Part shown: one piece after another, positions 32,459-41,575 of the stretch
Numbering within the stretch: position 1 is the stretch's first letter
How the letters are laid out: each line of letters starts with the position of its first letter
From: JBMDXB01 sp048594885
GTDB lineage: Bacteria > Acidobacteriota > Vicinamibacteria > Vicinamibacterales > 2-12-FULL-66-21
Length of the DNA: 64,000 nt
Direction: 5' to 3'
NCBI GenBank assembly: GCA_048594885.1
Contig: JBMDXB010000048.1
Location: 1-64,000 of the forward strand
The notes under the pieces: generated by a model
The model's input: only the letters and a program-made list of their open reading frames with translations
Database searches by the model: none
What the model was told of the DNA's origin: nothing
Translations under genes and position numbers: made by a program

Positions 32459-35128
32459 TTACCTGTCGATTCGCGCCAGTGACGCGTGGTCGGCGTTGGC
32501 GCTGATGTTTCTGATCGGCGCTTTCAGCGGGATCGTGCGCTCGGTCAGACGGTCCGAGACAGCGACGACGACATCCTCGCTCGCGCCGGATGCGTAGTTC
32601 ACACGGACCGTTACCGGGAACTGCATGACCGCTTCGCGCTGCTCGAACCGCACGACCGCGTTGCCGGAGTCGACGACACGATACGAGAAGCTCACGCGCG
32701 GAATGTCGTCGCCGTAGATCCACTCGTCGAAGAAGCGCTTCAGATCCTGCCCGGTGGCGCGCTCCATCGAGCGGCGGAAATCGTCCGTACCTGCCTTCCT
32801 GAAGCGCCACTCGCCGTAGAAGGTCCGCACGCCGACGAAGAAAGCATCGTCGCCGACGAGCCGCCGCAGCATGTGCAGCACCATCGCGCCCTTGTTGTAG
32901 ACCAGCGCGCGGAACACGCGGCCGTCGCTCTTGATATGGCCAAGGCGATAGCCGAGATACACCGGTCCATCTGACGACCACTGAATCGCCGTGGACCGCA
33001 TCTGCCGCAGGATGTCGGTGAACGTGTCGTCGCCGCGTTCCTTCTGCCCGTAGAGCGTGGCGAAGTACTGCGCGAAGCCCTCGCTCAGCCACTGCTCGTG
33101 GTAGTTCTTCCAGCCGATCGCCTGGCCCCACCATTGGTGCGCCATCTCGTGCGCAATGAAGAACGTCGGGTAGTCGTCGAAGCTCACCGGATCGTTGCGC
33201 CACGTCATCGGCATGCCGGGGAGCGACTGATTCAGCACGGCGAAGTAGGCCGGACTGTGGCCGCCCGGCAGGTTGCTTTCGCTCACCGCCAGCGTGAAGC
33301 TCGGATAGGGCGCATCGCCGACGAGCGACGCGTAGAACCGGAACACGTCTTTCGACGTTTCGGTCAGCGCGCGCGCGCGGTGCATCTGGCGCGGGTTCGC
33401 CTGCACGTAGAGCTTCACCGCCGACAGCGAGTCGGATGCGGCGGGTCCGCCGCGCGCAGGTTCGTTCGAGGCGACCGCCGTGGCCGGTCCGGGCACGGTG
33501 AGCTCCGCAGTCGCAACGGTCTGGAAGCGGCTGATCGTGCACGCGAGGTAGCGCAGCGGCTCTTCGGACGTGAACACGTACATCTTCCGCGCGCGCTGGC
33601 CCGGCTCCACGACACCGGGCGGCGGGACCGGCGGTCCGGCCGGATCGCCGCTTGCGACGAGGTCGTACTCGGCCGGCACCGTGACCCGCAGCGCCACCGT
33701 TGCGTAGTCGGTGACGATCGACTGCGGATACCAGTAGCTTCGATTGCTGTAGAGGAAGCTCGGCTCGAGCGGGATGTCGGCATCCTGTTCCTGCTCGCCG
33801 CGCACCTGGATGGCTTCACGCTCGATCGCCTGTGGCTCGAGCCGTCCGCCGTAGACGACCTGCAGCCAGAGATCCGCTCCGGCTGTGACCGTCACGGGCA
33901 GGTTGACGATGACGCTGTTCTGCCCGACGGTTCTCAAGTGCAGCAGCCGCCCGAGCCCTGGCGAGTACACCCCGCGCACGACGAGCGGCTCGGCGAGCTT
34001 GAGCGTCAACGTGTTCGACGAGGGCGCCCGGATGCGCAGCTTCATCTTCGTCGTGCCCTCGATCCAGAGACGTCTGGGATCGATGTCCGTGTCGATGTCG
34101 TACGTCAGCACGTCGTAGTCGACCAGGTCGTCGTCGCTGTAGAACGGTCCGCGCTCGGCGAGCTTTTCGGCCGATGCGTAGACCGAGATGTTCCGGCGGC
34201 GCCGCCGATCGAACACCGATACGTCTTCCGCTTCGTTGCTCGACCGCGCGTAGGTGAGGCTTCCGTACCTCTTTGTGCGGATCTCGGCGATCAGATCGCC
34301 CTGCGGAGGGGTGAGCGACCAGCGGTCGCGGCTCAGATCGCTGAGATCGAGCTGCAGCGTGCGGCCGATGTACTCGTCGAATATATCCGCGGCGCGGCGC
34401 AGAATCCTTGGGTTGACGACAACCGGCGTCAGCGCCGTCGACCTGAACGTCGCCTCGAAGTCCTGCGGCCGGATGCGGATGAACGCCGCGTCGAATTCGT
34501 CCTCCAGCAGGTCGCGCCGGCTGAAGATGCGAACCTGCGTGCGCTCGGCGCCGTCGGGAGGCGTGAAGCGCATCTTGCCCTTGCCCAGGAGCACGACCGC
34601 GGTCGGTCCCGCCGACGTCGAAGCGACGAACAGATTGCCCGACGGCAGCTCGATCGACAGATCCGGACCTCGGACCGTGAGCCCGTGGACGTGATATTGG
34701 CGCGTCTTGTCGAGCGCGAGCCGGAACAGCCCGCCGGCGATCGAGAGCCGCGTCAGCTTCCTGATGCGCCAGGCGCCGCCGACAGAAGCGTCGCGCACCA
34801 GGTCGGCGTGCCAGGTCGCCACGCGCCCTTCGATTCCACGCTCGACCAGAATCTCCCAGAGGACGCCAACGACGCCGTCGTCCTTGGCGGGCGTGCGATC
34901 CCGCTCCTTGATGACGACCCGGCTGACCGGAGGCCAAGTGAGCGCCGCGGCGAACTGCTCGAGGCTGTCGCGATCGCCATCTGTTGCCGCCAGCTCGACG
35001 ATGGCGCTGCGATCCACGGCCACGACCGCGTTCTCGATCTGCGTCGGCAAGGCAGCGATGCCGTCTGCCTGCCGCGACTGAAGCGGTGCGGCCGCGAGCG
35101 CCAGAATTAGCAGCAATCCCGAGAACAT
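32459..35128 (-). CDS. M1-family metallopeptidase with long novel N-terminal region
   Basis: 889 residues with a signal peptide (MFSGLLLILALAAAPLQS). The zinc site HEMAHQWWGQ (near 660) and the second ligand in WLSEGFAQYF (near 680) are the M1 HExxH-18-E pattern. The GAMEN exopeptidase loop is not present; its place holds PGGHSPAYFAVL. Residues about 25-300 are unlike the usual M1 N-terminal domain and contain RPQDFEATFRS and DIFDEYIGRTLQLDLS. Aminopeptidase or other secreted peptidase activity is likely, but the altered loop makes specificity uncertain. Neighbours share no operon. Confidence 0.87.
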   Translation of the reverse strand: MFSGLLLILALAAAPLQSRQADGIAALPTQIENAVVAVDRSAIVELAATDGDRDSLEQFAAALTWPPVSRVVIKERDRTPAKDDGVVGVLWEILVERGIEGRVATWHADLVRDASVGGAWRIRKLTRLSIAGGLFRLALDKTRQYHVHGLTVRGPDLSIELPSGNLFVASTSAGPTAVVLLGKGKMRFTPPDGAERTQVRIFSRRDLLEDEFDAAFIRIRPQDFEATFRSTALTPVVVNPRILRRAADIFDEYIGRTLQLDLSDLSRDRWSLTPPQGDLIAEIRTKRYGSLTYARSSNEAEDVSVFDRRRRRNISVYASAEKLAERGPFYSDDDLVDYDVLTYDIDTDIDPRRLWIEGTTKMKLRIRAPSSNTLTLKLAEPLVVRGVYSPGLGRLLHLRTVGQNSVIVNLPVTVTAGADLWLQVVYGGRLEPQAIEREAIQVRGEQEQDADIPLEPSFLYSNRSYWYPQSIVTDYATVALRVTVPAEYDLVASGDPAGPPVPPPGVVEPGQRARKMYVFTSEEPLRYLACTISRFQTVATAELTVPGPATAVASNEPARGGPAASDSLSAVKLYVQANPRQMHRARALTETSKDVFRFYASLVGDAPYPSFTLAVSESNLPGGHSPAYFAVLNQSLPGMPMTWRNDPVSFDDYPTFFIAHEMAHQWWGQAIGWKNYHEQWLSEGFAQYFATLYGQKERGDDTFTDILRQMRSTAIQWSSDGPVYLGYRLGHIKSDGRVFRALVYNKGAMVLHMLRRLVGDDAFFVGVRTFYGEWRFRKAGTDDFRRSMERATGQDLKRFFDEWIYGDDIPRVSFSYRVVDSGNAVVRFEQREAVMQFPVTVRVNYASGASEDVVVAVSDRLTERTIPLKAPIRNISANADHASLARIDR

Positions 35129-35159
35129 CGGTGTCCCGTCTTATTAGACACCTTTCGGA

Positions 35160-35224
35160 GAGGCAAGGCCCGGGCAAGCCCGGGCCCTACGAGGCCGCCG
35201 GCCTAGGCCGGCCCGCCGCAGGCC
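35160..35224. repeat. REP-like palindromes
   Basis: GGCCCGGGCAAGCCCGGGCCCTACGAG is followed by GCCGGCCTAGGCCGGC and GCCGCAGGCCGG, at 35166-35222. It lies between the M1 peptidase start and the SpoIIE gene end, both minus strand. The first core is nearly identical to the copy at 15983. Confidence 0.85.
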
Positions 35225-35226
35225 GG

Positions 35227-36393
35227 TTATGTCGCTCGCTTGGCGACGAGGATGGTCAGATCGTCGAGAAATCGCGTCCGCGTGGTGTATTTCTCGACCG
35301 CCTTCAGCACGTGTCGGGCAATGGCATCCGGCGAGGCGCTCGCGCACTCGTCCAGGATGGTCTGCAGGCCTGGTTCCTCGAGCGGCCGTCCCTGCGGATC
35401 TTCGGCTTCGGTGATGCCGTCGCTGTACATGACGAGCATGTCGCCGGGCGCGAGCTCGGTCCGGGCCGCGCTGAACTTCGACTGCTCGAACATGCCCATC
35501 GCGACACCTGTACTGCCGAGTTCCTCGTATGTGCCATTGGCCCGCCGGATCAACGGTGGGTTCTGGCCGCCATTCACGTAGCGGAGCATTCCCGTGTCGG
35601 GGAAGTACTCCGCGTAGAACAGCGTGATGAATCGCGTCGCTGGCGTGTGGCGGCAAATCTGTACGTTCAATCGATCCGCCAGTGCCTCTGGCTCGAGATT
35701 CTCGTCGACGAGCGTGCGCAGCACCGCGAGGAGCAACGCCATCAGCAGCGCCGCGGGACTGCCTTTGCCGGCGACATCGCCGAGCGCAAGGACGACGCGT
35801 CCGTCGGGACGGGGCAGGACGTCGTAGAAATCTCCGCCGACGGTGTTCGCCGGCCGCGTGACGCCGCAGACCTGGATGCCGCCGGAAGTGTACGTGCCTT
35901 CAGGCAGCATCGCGAGCTGGATCTCGCGCGCGATCTCGAGTTCGCCTTTCAGGGTCAGCCGGTCCGCGACCTCCAGCAGCACGAGCAGTACGAGGAGGAC
36001 GATGCTGACGAGCAGCGCGACCGTGCCGTCGGCCCAGTGGGGCAGCGGTAATCCGACGTGGAAGAATGGCGTGCCCAGCGGAACACGAACGAGCGCGAAG
36101 CCTTGAAACAGCTTCAGGATGCCGACGAGCGCGATCACGAGCGCGCCGATGAACAGTGCCCGCCGCGCTGCCGGAAGGCGCAGCGTGAAGGCGACGAACA
36201 CCTGCCGGAAGCGGAGCGGGATCCGCTTCCACAGCGGCAGCGCGGCAAACGCGTCTTCATCGGTCGTGCGGGCGAAAAACGCGTAGGCGTCGGGCGTGTC
36301 CTGCGTGAAGAGCCGCTTCAGGTCCTCGCCCGACAGATCGCGCGTGTAGACCTCGAACCACTCACGCGCGCGTTCGGTCGGCGAGCGCCTCAT
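35227..36393 (-). CDS. Membrane SpoIIE/RsbU-type PP2C phosphatase
   Basis: 388 residues. A short cytosolic N-terminus is followed by two to three transmembrane helices (about 75-145) and a coiled segment (LKGELEIAREIQLAMLP), then the SpoIIE phosphatase domain (about 165-385) with NTVGGDFYDVL, GDVAGKGSPAALLMALL, MYSDGITEAEDPQG and FLDDLTILVAKR. It should dephosphorylate a partner-switching protein, but no anti-sigma or antagonist gene is near. It is the third PP2C-type enzyme of the window. It starts 8 bp after the kbl-like gene end. Confidence 0.88.
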   Translation of the reverse strand: MRRSPTERAREWFEVYTRDLSGEDLKRLFTQDTPDAYAFFARTTDEDAFAALPLWKRIPLRFRQVFVAFTLRLPAARRALFIGALVIALVGILKLFQGFALVRVPLGTPFFHVGLPLPHWADGTVALLVSIVLLVLLVLLEVADRLTLKGELEIAREIQLAMLPEGTYTSGGIQVCGVTRPANTVGGDFYDVLPRPDGRVVLALGDVAGKGSPAALLMALLLAVLRTLVDENLEPEALADRLNVQICRHTPATRFITLFYAEYFPDTGMLRYVNGGQNPPLIRRANGTYEELGSTGVAMGMFEQSKFSAARTELAPGDMLVMYSDGITEAEDPQGRPLEEPGLQTILDECASASPDAIARHVLKAVEKYTTRTRFLDDLTILVAKRAT

Positions 36394-36400
36394 GGCCTTC

Positions 36401-37582
36401 TCAAATCAGCGACAGTTCACGCCCGACCTTGGCGAACGCGTCGAGCGCATACTGCAGGTCCTCGCGGGTATGCGTCGCGGTGACGATCGTCCGCACGCGC
36501 GCCTTGTCACGCGCAACGGTCGGATAGGCGATGCCCTGAGCGAAGACGCCTTCCTCGAACAGCCGGTCGGACAGCTTCATCGCCTTCGCGCCTTCGCCGG
36601 CGATCACTGGCGTGATCGGGCTCTCGCTCACGCCGGTGTTGAAGCCAAGCCGCTCGAGGCCGGCCTTGAAGAACCGCGTGTTCTCCCACAACCGCTCGAT
36701 GATCTGCGGCTCCTCGAGCAGCACGTCGAGCGCGGCAATGCACGCGGCGGCGACCGACGGCGGATGCGACGTGGAGAACAGGAAGGGCCGGGCGCGATGG
36801 TAGAGGAACTCGATCAGGTTGCGGTTGCCGGCGACGTAGCCGCCCAGCGCGCCGATCGCCTTCGACAGCGTGCCGACCTGCACGTCGACGCGGCCGTGCA
36901 TGCCGAAATGATCGACCGTCCCCCGGCCGTTCGTTCCGAACACGCCGCTCGCATGCGCATCGTCGACCATCATGATGCAGCCGGTCTCCTCGGCGACCGC
37001 GCAGAGATCCGGGAGCGGGCCGAGATCGCCGTCCATGCTGAAGACGCCGTCGGTGATGAGCAGCTTGCGCTGGCCCGCCGGCAGGTCGCGAATGATCCGG
37101 CGCGCGGCGTCGGCGTCCTTGTGCGGAAACACCTTGATCGCCGCGCGGCTCAGGCGGCAGCCGTCGATGATGCTGGCGTGATTCAGCTCGTCGGAGATGA
37201 CGACGTCTTCCTTGCCGAGAATCGCCGCGACGGTGCCCGCGTTGGCGGTGAAGCCGCTCTGAAAGACGACGACTGCCTCGACCTTCTTGAAGTCCGCGAG
37301 CCGGCGCTCGAGCTCCATGTGGATCTCCATGGTGCCGGCAATCGTGCGGACCGAACCCGAGCCGACGCCGAAACTTTCGATCGCCTCGAGCGCGCGTTGC
37401 CGGAGCTTCGGATGTGTCGTGAGACCGAGATAGTTGTTCGAGGAGAGGTTCACGACGGAACGGTGATCGAACGTCGTGTGCGCTTTCTGTGCTTCTTCGA
37501 GAATGCGGAGGCGCCGGTACAGGTTCTGCTGCTTGAGGGCCTCGAGCTCCTCGCCCAGGTAGACAAGCGGATCTGAACGCAT
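36401..37582 (-). CDS. kbl: Alpha-oxoamine synthase, glycine C-acetyltransferase (Kbl)-like
   Basis: 393 residues, fold-type I PLP enzyme. SSNNYLGLTTHP and GSGSVRTIAGTMEIHMELE are family signatures; the Schiff-base Lys is in LSKAIGALGGY near 240; PVIAGEGAKA and GVFAQGIAYPTV follow. It condenses glycine or alanine with an acyl-CoA. Kbl (threonine degradation) and BioF (biotin) cannot be separated with certainty; sequence style favours Kbl, but no threonine dehydrogenase gene adjoins it. Confidence 0.85.
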   Translation of the reverse strand: MRSDPLVYLGEELEALKQQNLYRRLRILEEAQKAHTTFDHRSVVNLSSNNYLGLTTHPKLRQRALEAIESFGVGSGSVRTIAGTMEIHMELERRLADFKKVEAVVVFQSGFTANAGTVAAILGKEDVVISDELNHASIIDGCRLSRAAIKVFPHKDADAARRIIRDLPAGQRKLLITDGVFSMDGDLGPLPDLCAVAEETGCIMMVDDAHASGVFGTNGRGTVDHFGMHGRVDVQVGTLSKAIGALGGYVAGNRNLIEFLYHRARPFLFSTSHPPSVAAACIAALDVLLEEPQIIERLWENTRFFKAGLERLGFNTGVSESPITPVIAGEGAKAMKLSDRLFEEGVFAQGIAYPTVARDKARVRTIVTATHTREDLQYALDAFAKVGRELSLI

Positions 37583-37617
37583 AAACGTCAGTATAGTTCC
37601 GCTTGCGCTCGACTAAG

Positions 37618-37998
37618 TTATAGCGCGCTGTGCAAGAAGAGGAGCGCGACCCAGGGACAGATCGCGACGATGACGTAGAAGATCGCGAGTGCGGCGACGG
37701 CTTTGTGCACCGCCGAGAGATGGAGCACGATGCCGAAAGCCCCTGCGATGACCTTGGCGGCGGCGAGCGCGGGAATCTGTCCGAAAGTGGCCATCAGCCA
37801 GGCGATCAGCGGGTTGCCTTCCATATGAGGCCCGTACACATTGACTCCGACGTATGTCAAAACGCCATCACCCGCCTGTGCAAAGAGGAACACCAGCAGC
37901 GCGAGATCGCCGAAGAGCGACCGTGAAGTGGACCTCGGCGTGCTGATTCTCGTCCCCGCGCTTTCACCGGGCGTCACGCCCGTTTCGTACATCGCCAT
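37618..37998 (-). CDS. DUF5658-like small membrane protein
   Basis: 126 residues with three hydrophobic segments after a ~30-residue polar N-terminus. The stretch AGDGVLTYVGVNVYGPHMEGNPLIAWLM matches the pattern I associate with DUF5658 (D-x-LTY-G...EGNPL). Function unknown. The gene is monocistronic, with 57 bp to the next gene on the same strand. Confidence 0.7.
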   Translation of the reverse strand: MAMYETGVTPGESAGTRISTPRSTSRSLFGDLALLVFLFAQAGDGVLTYVGVNVYGPHMEGNPLIAWLMATFGQIPALAAAKVIAGAFGIVLHLSAVHKAVAALAIFYVIVAICPWVALLFLHSAL

Positions 37999-38054
37999 CG
38001 CGAACCCGCTCGAGACGGGTTACATCAACGGCGATGCCAGCTTGTATGGCCGCG

Positions 38055-39101
38055 CTAGCGGCGCTCGGCCTTGGTGAGTTCCGAGACGACCACCTGAAGG
38101 ATTGCGGCGGTGGGGACCGCGAGGATGGCGCCGAGGATACCGAGCAGCTTGCCGCCGATGAGCAGCGCGAGAATCACGACCACCGGGCTGATCCCCACTT
38201 GCCGCTCCATGATCTTCGGCACCAGCACGTGATTCTCGAACTGCTGCTGCACGACGAAGAAGACGACCACCAGCAGCACCTTCTGCAGCGAGACCGTGGA
38301 TGCCACCGCGATCGCCGGAATCGCCGCGAGCAGCGGACCGACGACGGGGATCATCTCGCCGATGGCGGAGATGAGCGCGAGCACTGAGAAGTAGGGGACG
38401 CCGAGCAGCCACAAGCCAATGGCCGACGTGACGCCGATGATCGCCGCGAGCAGCAACTGGCCGCCCAGCCAGGCGCTGACTTTCACCGTGATGTCACGGC
38501 TCGCGGCGGCCACGCGACCGCGGTTCCGCCCGGGAAACAGCCGCAGGAAGCTGTTGTGCAGCGCGTCGGCCTCGACGAGCAGATAGAACGTGAGGATCAG
38601 GATCGTGAACAGCCCGAAGAGTCCGCCGAGCAGGCCGATCACCGCGCCGACGACCGTGCCGACCGCTTCGGTGCTGCCGGCGACCGGCGTGTGCTGAACG
38701 GCTTCGCGCCACTGGATTGGCTCGCGCAGGATGCCTTTCGAGATCAGGTACGACTGGCCGCGCGCGATCATGTCCGGCATCGCCGCCCACAGCGCGCGGG
38801 CCTGCTCGACGAGCGGCGGGATGATGAGGAAGCCGACGCCGACGATTGCGCCGATGATGACGAGATAGAGGACGAGAATCGCCATCCACCGCGGGAAGCG
38901 CCGCGTGCCGATGGGGAGGATCGTCTGCCGCTCGATCAGCCGCACGATCGGGCTGAACCCGACGGCGAGCAACCCGCTGATGTAGATGAGCAGGAGAACG
39001 TCGCGAACGAGATAGGCCGCCCACAGCAGGACGCCCGCCAGAGCCGTCATCCAGACGGCATAGCGAATCAGGCTTTTCTGGACGTCGGGATGATTGCTCA
39101 C
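38055..39101 (-). CDS. AI-2E/PerM-family permease
   Basis: 348 residues with about eight transmembrane helices. Typical family segments are LLAVGFSPIVRLIER, MAILVLYLVIIGAIVGVGFLIIPPLVEQA and the C-terminal block ALISAIGEMIPVVGPLLAAIPA with ILALLIGGKLLGILGAILAVP. Members export or exchange various small molecules; the AI-2 name reflects one member only. It begins directly after the upstream aminotransferase stop (39102), so it is in an operon with it. Confidence 0.88.
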   Translation of the reverse strand: MSNHPDVQKSLIRYAVWMTALAGVLLWAAYLVRDVLLLIYISGLLAVGFSPIVRLIERQTILPIGTRRFPRWMAILVLYLVIIGAIVGVGFLIIPPLVEQARALWAAMPDMIARGQSYLISKGILREPIQWREAVQHTPVAGSTEAVGTVVGAVIGLLGGLFGLFTILILTFYLLVEADALHNSFLRLFPGRNRGRVAAASRDITVKVSAWLGGQLLLAAIIGVTSAIGLWLLGVPYFSVLALISAIGEMIPVVGPLLAAIPAIAVASTVSLQKVLLVVVFFVVQQQFENHVLVPKIMERQVGISPVVVILALLIGGKLLGILGAILAVPTAAILQVVVSELTKAERR

Positions 39102-40328
39102 CTACGTCGTGCGTCCGGCGAGAAACTCGCGGGTGAATTCCGCAATCGAATCGTAAATTCCCGAAAGCTCCGCAGGGCTCGCGAGGAACACGACGCGGAA
39201 GAACCCGTCCTGCGGCGACGTGCCGAAGCCGGATCCGTATACGCAGAGCACGCCCGTCGCTCGCAGCAGCGCGAGCACGTAGTCCGCGTCCGTTACGCCG
39301 GGCGGGAGCGTGACCTGCGGCATCGCGTAGAACGCGGCCGATGGCATCACGGACGTGACGCCGTCGATCGCGTTCAGGCGGGAGTGCGTGAGCTCGGCGC
39401 GCTCGCGAAGCGCGGCGCGGAACGAGGTCTGGTGCGACCGATCGCCGGTCAGCGCCGCAATCAGCCCGTACTCCATCGGTCCCGTGCTGCACAACCGCCC
39501 GTCCGCCAGCTTCTTGATCCCCGCCAGCACATCGTCCAGGCGTTCGCTTCGACCAGCGGCAAGCCAGCCGCAACGCCAGCCCGGCGCCAGATATGCCTTC
39601 GATAACGATGAGAACGACAGAACCGGCGCGTCTGGATTGAGCGCCGCGAGCGCGGGCACCGGACCGTCGAACGCGAGATCCGCGTAGACCTCGTCGGCAA
39701 GCAGCGGGATGTTGACCTCCTCGGCGATATCGAGGAGCGCGGCGCGCACGTTCGTCGGGTAACTGGCCCCGGTGGGGTTGTTCGGATCGATCACCACGAG
39801 CGCGCGCGTCCGGTCGGTGACCAGACTCCGGATATGGTCGAGGTCAGGCAACCAGCCGCGCAGCGGATCCGTGCGATAAAACACAGCCGCCGCGCCGATC
39901 TTCGCGAGTACCGCCGTGTAGAGCGGATACGTCGGGGTGGGTATCAGCACCTCGTCGCCCGCTTCCGCCAGCGTCGTCAGCGCCAGCTCGATGCCCTCCG
40001 ACGTCCCGGCGGTGATGACCACGCGGTCGGCTGACGTCGGCATGCCGCGCGAGATGCACTCGGCGGCAACCGCTTCGCGCGCTCCCTGGATGCCGACCGA
40101 CGGAGCGTAGCCGTTGTGGCCGTCGCGCATCGCCCGCGCGACCGCCTCGATCATGTGCGGCGGGGTTTGGAATCCGAAGGTGATTGGGTCCCCAATATTG
40201 AGGTAACGAACCTTCCGCCCCGACGCTTCGACCTTACGCGCCTCGCTGACGATGTTGCGAATCGCGTAGACGAAGCCGCCGAGGCGACTGGCTACGGGGA
40301 TCGCGGCAGTCGTGCGGGCGTTCATCAA
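39102..40328 (-). CDS. Class I aminotransferase (AspC/AlaA-like)
   Basis: 408 residues, PLP fold type I. Motifs: YLNIGDPITFGFQTP, GYAPSVGIQGAREAVA, DPNNPTGASYP, LLADEVYADLAF, the Schiff-base Lys in SFSSLSKAYLAPGWRCGW, and FRVVFLASP near the end. It resembles AlaA-type alanine/valine aminotransferases of bacteria and archaea. Substrate is not determinable here. The stop is adjacent to the permease start. Confidence 0.88.
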   Translation of the reverse strand: MMNARTTAAIPVASRLGGFVYAIRNIVSEARKVEASGRKVRYLNIGDPITFGFQTPPHMIEAVARAMRDGHNGYAPSVGIQGAREAVAAECISRGMPTSADRVVITAGTSEGIELALTTLAEAGDEVLIPTPTYPLYTAVLAKIGAAAVFYRTDPLRGWLPDLDHIRSLVTDRTRALVVIDPNNPTGASYPTNVRAALLDIAEEVNIPLLADEVYADLAFDGPVPALAALNPDAPVLSFSSLSKAYLAPGWRCGWLAAGRSERLDDVLAGIKKLADGRLCSTGPMEYGLIAALTGDRSHQTSFRAALRERAELTHSRLNAIDGVTSVMPSAAFYAMPQVTLPPGVTDADYVLALLRATGVLCVYGSGFGTSPQDGFFRVVFLASPAELSGIYDSIAEFTREFLAGRTT

Positions 40329-40528
40329 CCGGATCTTATCTCGCTTTGTGAGTGAGGCACGCCAGCGGTGTAGTCAGATGTAGAAATGACAGCCGCCAAT
40401 CGGGGGCTTCGCGTAAGTTTTACGCTTTTTCCGCCTTGTCGCGTGCCTCCGGGGGCCGTGTGAATCCAGCAACTACAATTCCTTCAACAACTTAAAGAGA
40501 TGGCAAGTTCCTTGAGAAGGGCTCGGAC

Positions 40529-41533
40529 ATGCTGCCGCCGTTCGCGCTCGCACTCGTCGCCGCGATTGGACTCTGGTCCGCGGGCGGCGCGGCGCAACAG
40601 CAGCCTTCCGGCATCACGAAATTCCGCTCGGCCGCTTCTGTTGTCGCGGTGACGGCGGTCGTGAAGGACCGGAAAGGCCGTTTCGTCCGCGACCTGGAAC
40701 GGAAGGATTTCACCATCACGGAGTCCGGCCGGCAGAAGCCGATTCTCGATTTCAGATCCGAGTCGGACGGGCCGATCAGGGTGGCGCTCCTCTTCGACGT
40801 GAGCGGCAGCATGCGCGTTGCGTCGCGAGTGGTGGACGCGAAGCAGGCGGCGATGCACCTGCTCAACGCGCTCCGGCCTACGGATCAGGCGGCGCTCTAC
40901 GCCTTCGACACGAGCCTGAGGCAGATTCGGGGATTTTCGGCGCAGCCGGCAGGACTCGTGGCGGCTCTCGACGAGCTGGATCGCCCGTACGGGCAAACCT
41001 CGCTCTACGACGCGATTGCCGAGACGGCGAAGTCGGTGGCGGATGGGAAGACCGATGTCGAGCAGCTTCAGCGTCACGCGGTGGTCGTGCTGACCGACGG
41101 CATCGACACGCGCAGCCGCCTTACGGCCTCGCAAGTCTCCGGGATCGCGAGCGCCATCGACGTGCCGGTTTACATCCTGGCGGTCATGTTCGCCATCGAC
41201 GATCCGGAGGCGGCAGGCGGCACCGAGGGCGACAGCGCGCTACGGAACCTCGCGCAGTGGACGGGCGGCGACCTGTTGACCGCGACGGCACCCGCGCACG
41301 CCAGCGTGGCAGCGCGGCGGATCATCGACGAGCTGCGCCATCAGTACGTGCTCGCCGTCGAAGCGTCGACGCGTCCCGGGTGGCATCCATTGGAGGTTCG
41401 CGCCCGGAATCGGGATCACGTCGTGCGGGCGCGCGCGGGCTACACGGCGGACGCGCCCGTGTCCGAGGAGGAGATTGCAGGCAGCGTCAGGTTCTGGCGG
41501 CGTGCTCCCAGCCGTGCCGCCAGTGGGTACTAA
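40529..41533 (+). CDS. VWFA-related secreted protein (acidobacterial type)
   Basis: 334 residues with a signal peptide (ending near GGAAQQ). It has the 'VWFA-related acidobacterial domain' layout: VVAVTAVVKDRKGRFVRDLERKDF, then a von Willebrand A core with a complete metal site (LLFDVSGSM, later VVVLTDGIDTRSRL), and a C-terminal beta tail (LRHQYVLAVEASTRPGWH). It is probably periplasmic or surface-exposed and mediates protein contacts. It lies 43 bp before an OmpA-like gene, likely the same transcript. Confidence 0.88.
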   Translation: MLPPFALALVAAIGLWSAGGAAQQQPSGITKFRSAASVVAVTAVVKDRKGRFVRDLERKDFTITESGRQKPILDFRSESDGPIRVALLFDVSGSMRVASRVVDAKQAAMHLLNALRPTDQAALYAFDTSLRQIRGFSAQPAGLVAALDELDRPYGQTSLYDAIAETAKSVADGKTDVEQLQRHAVVVLTDGIDTRSRLTASQVSGIASAIDVPVYILAVMFAIDDPEAAGGTEGDSALRNLAQWTGGDLLTATAPAHASVAARRIIDELRHQYVLAVEASTRPGWHPLEVRARNRDHVVRARAGYTADAPVSEEEIAGSVRFWRRAPSRAASGY

Positions 41534-41575
41534 AGGACAGACGGAAGAAGCGAAAGTGCTGAGATGGAGGACACC

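Noticed and set aside
33098..35110. 670-codon plus-strand ORF over the M1-like peptidase
   Set aside because: High-GC shadow: the peptidase frame carries the zinc motifs and a signal peptide, while this frame has an Arg-rich composition and no domain.
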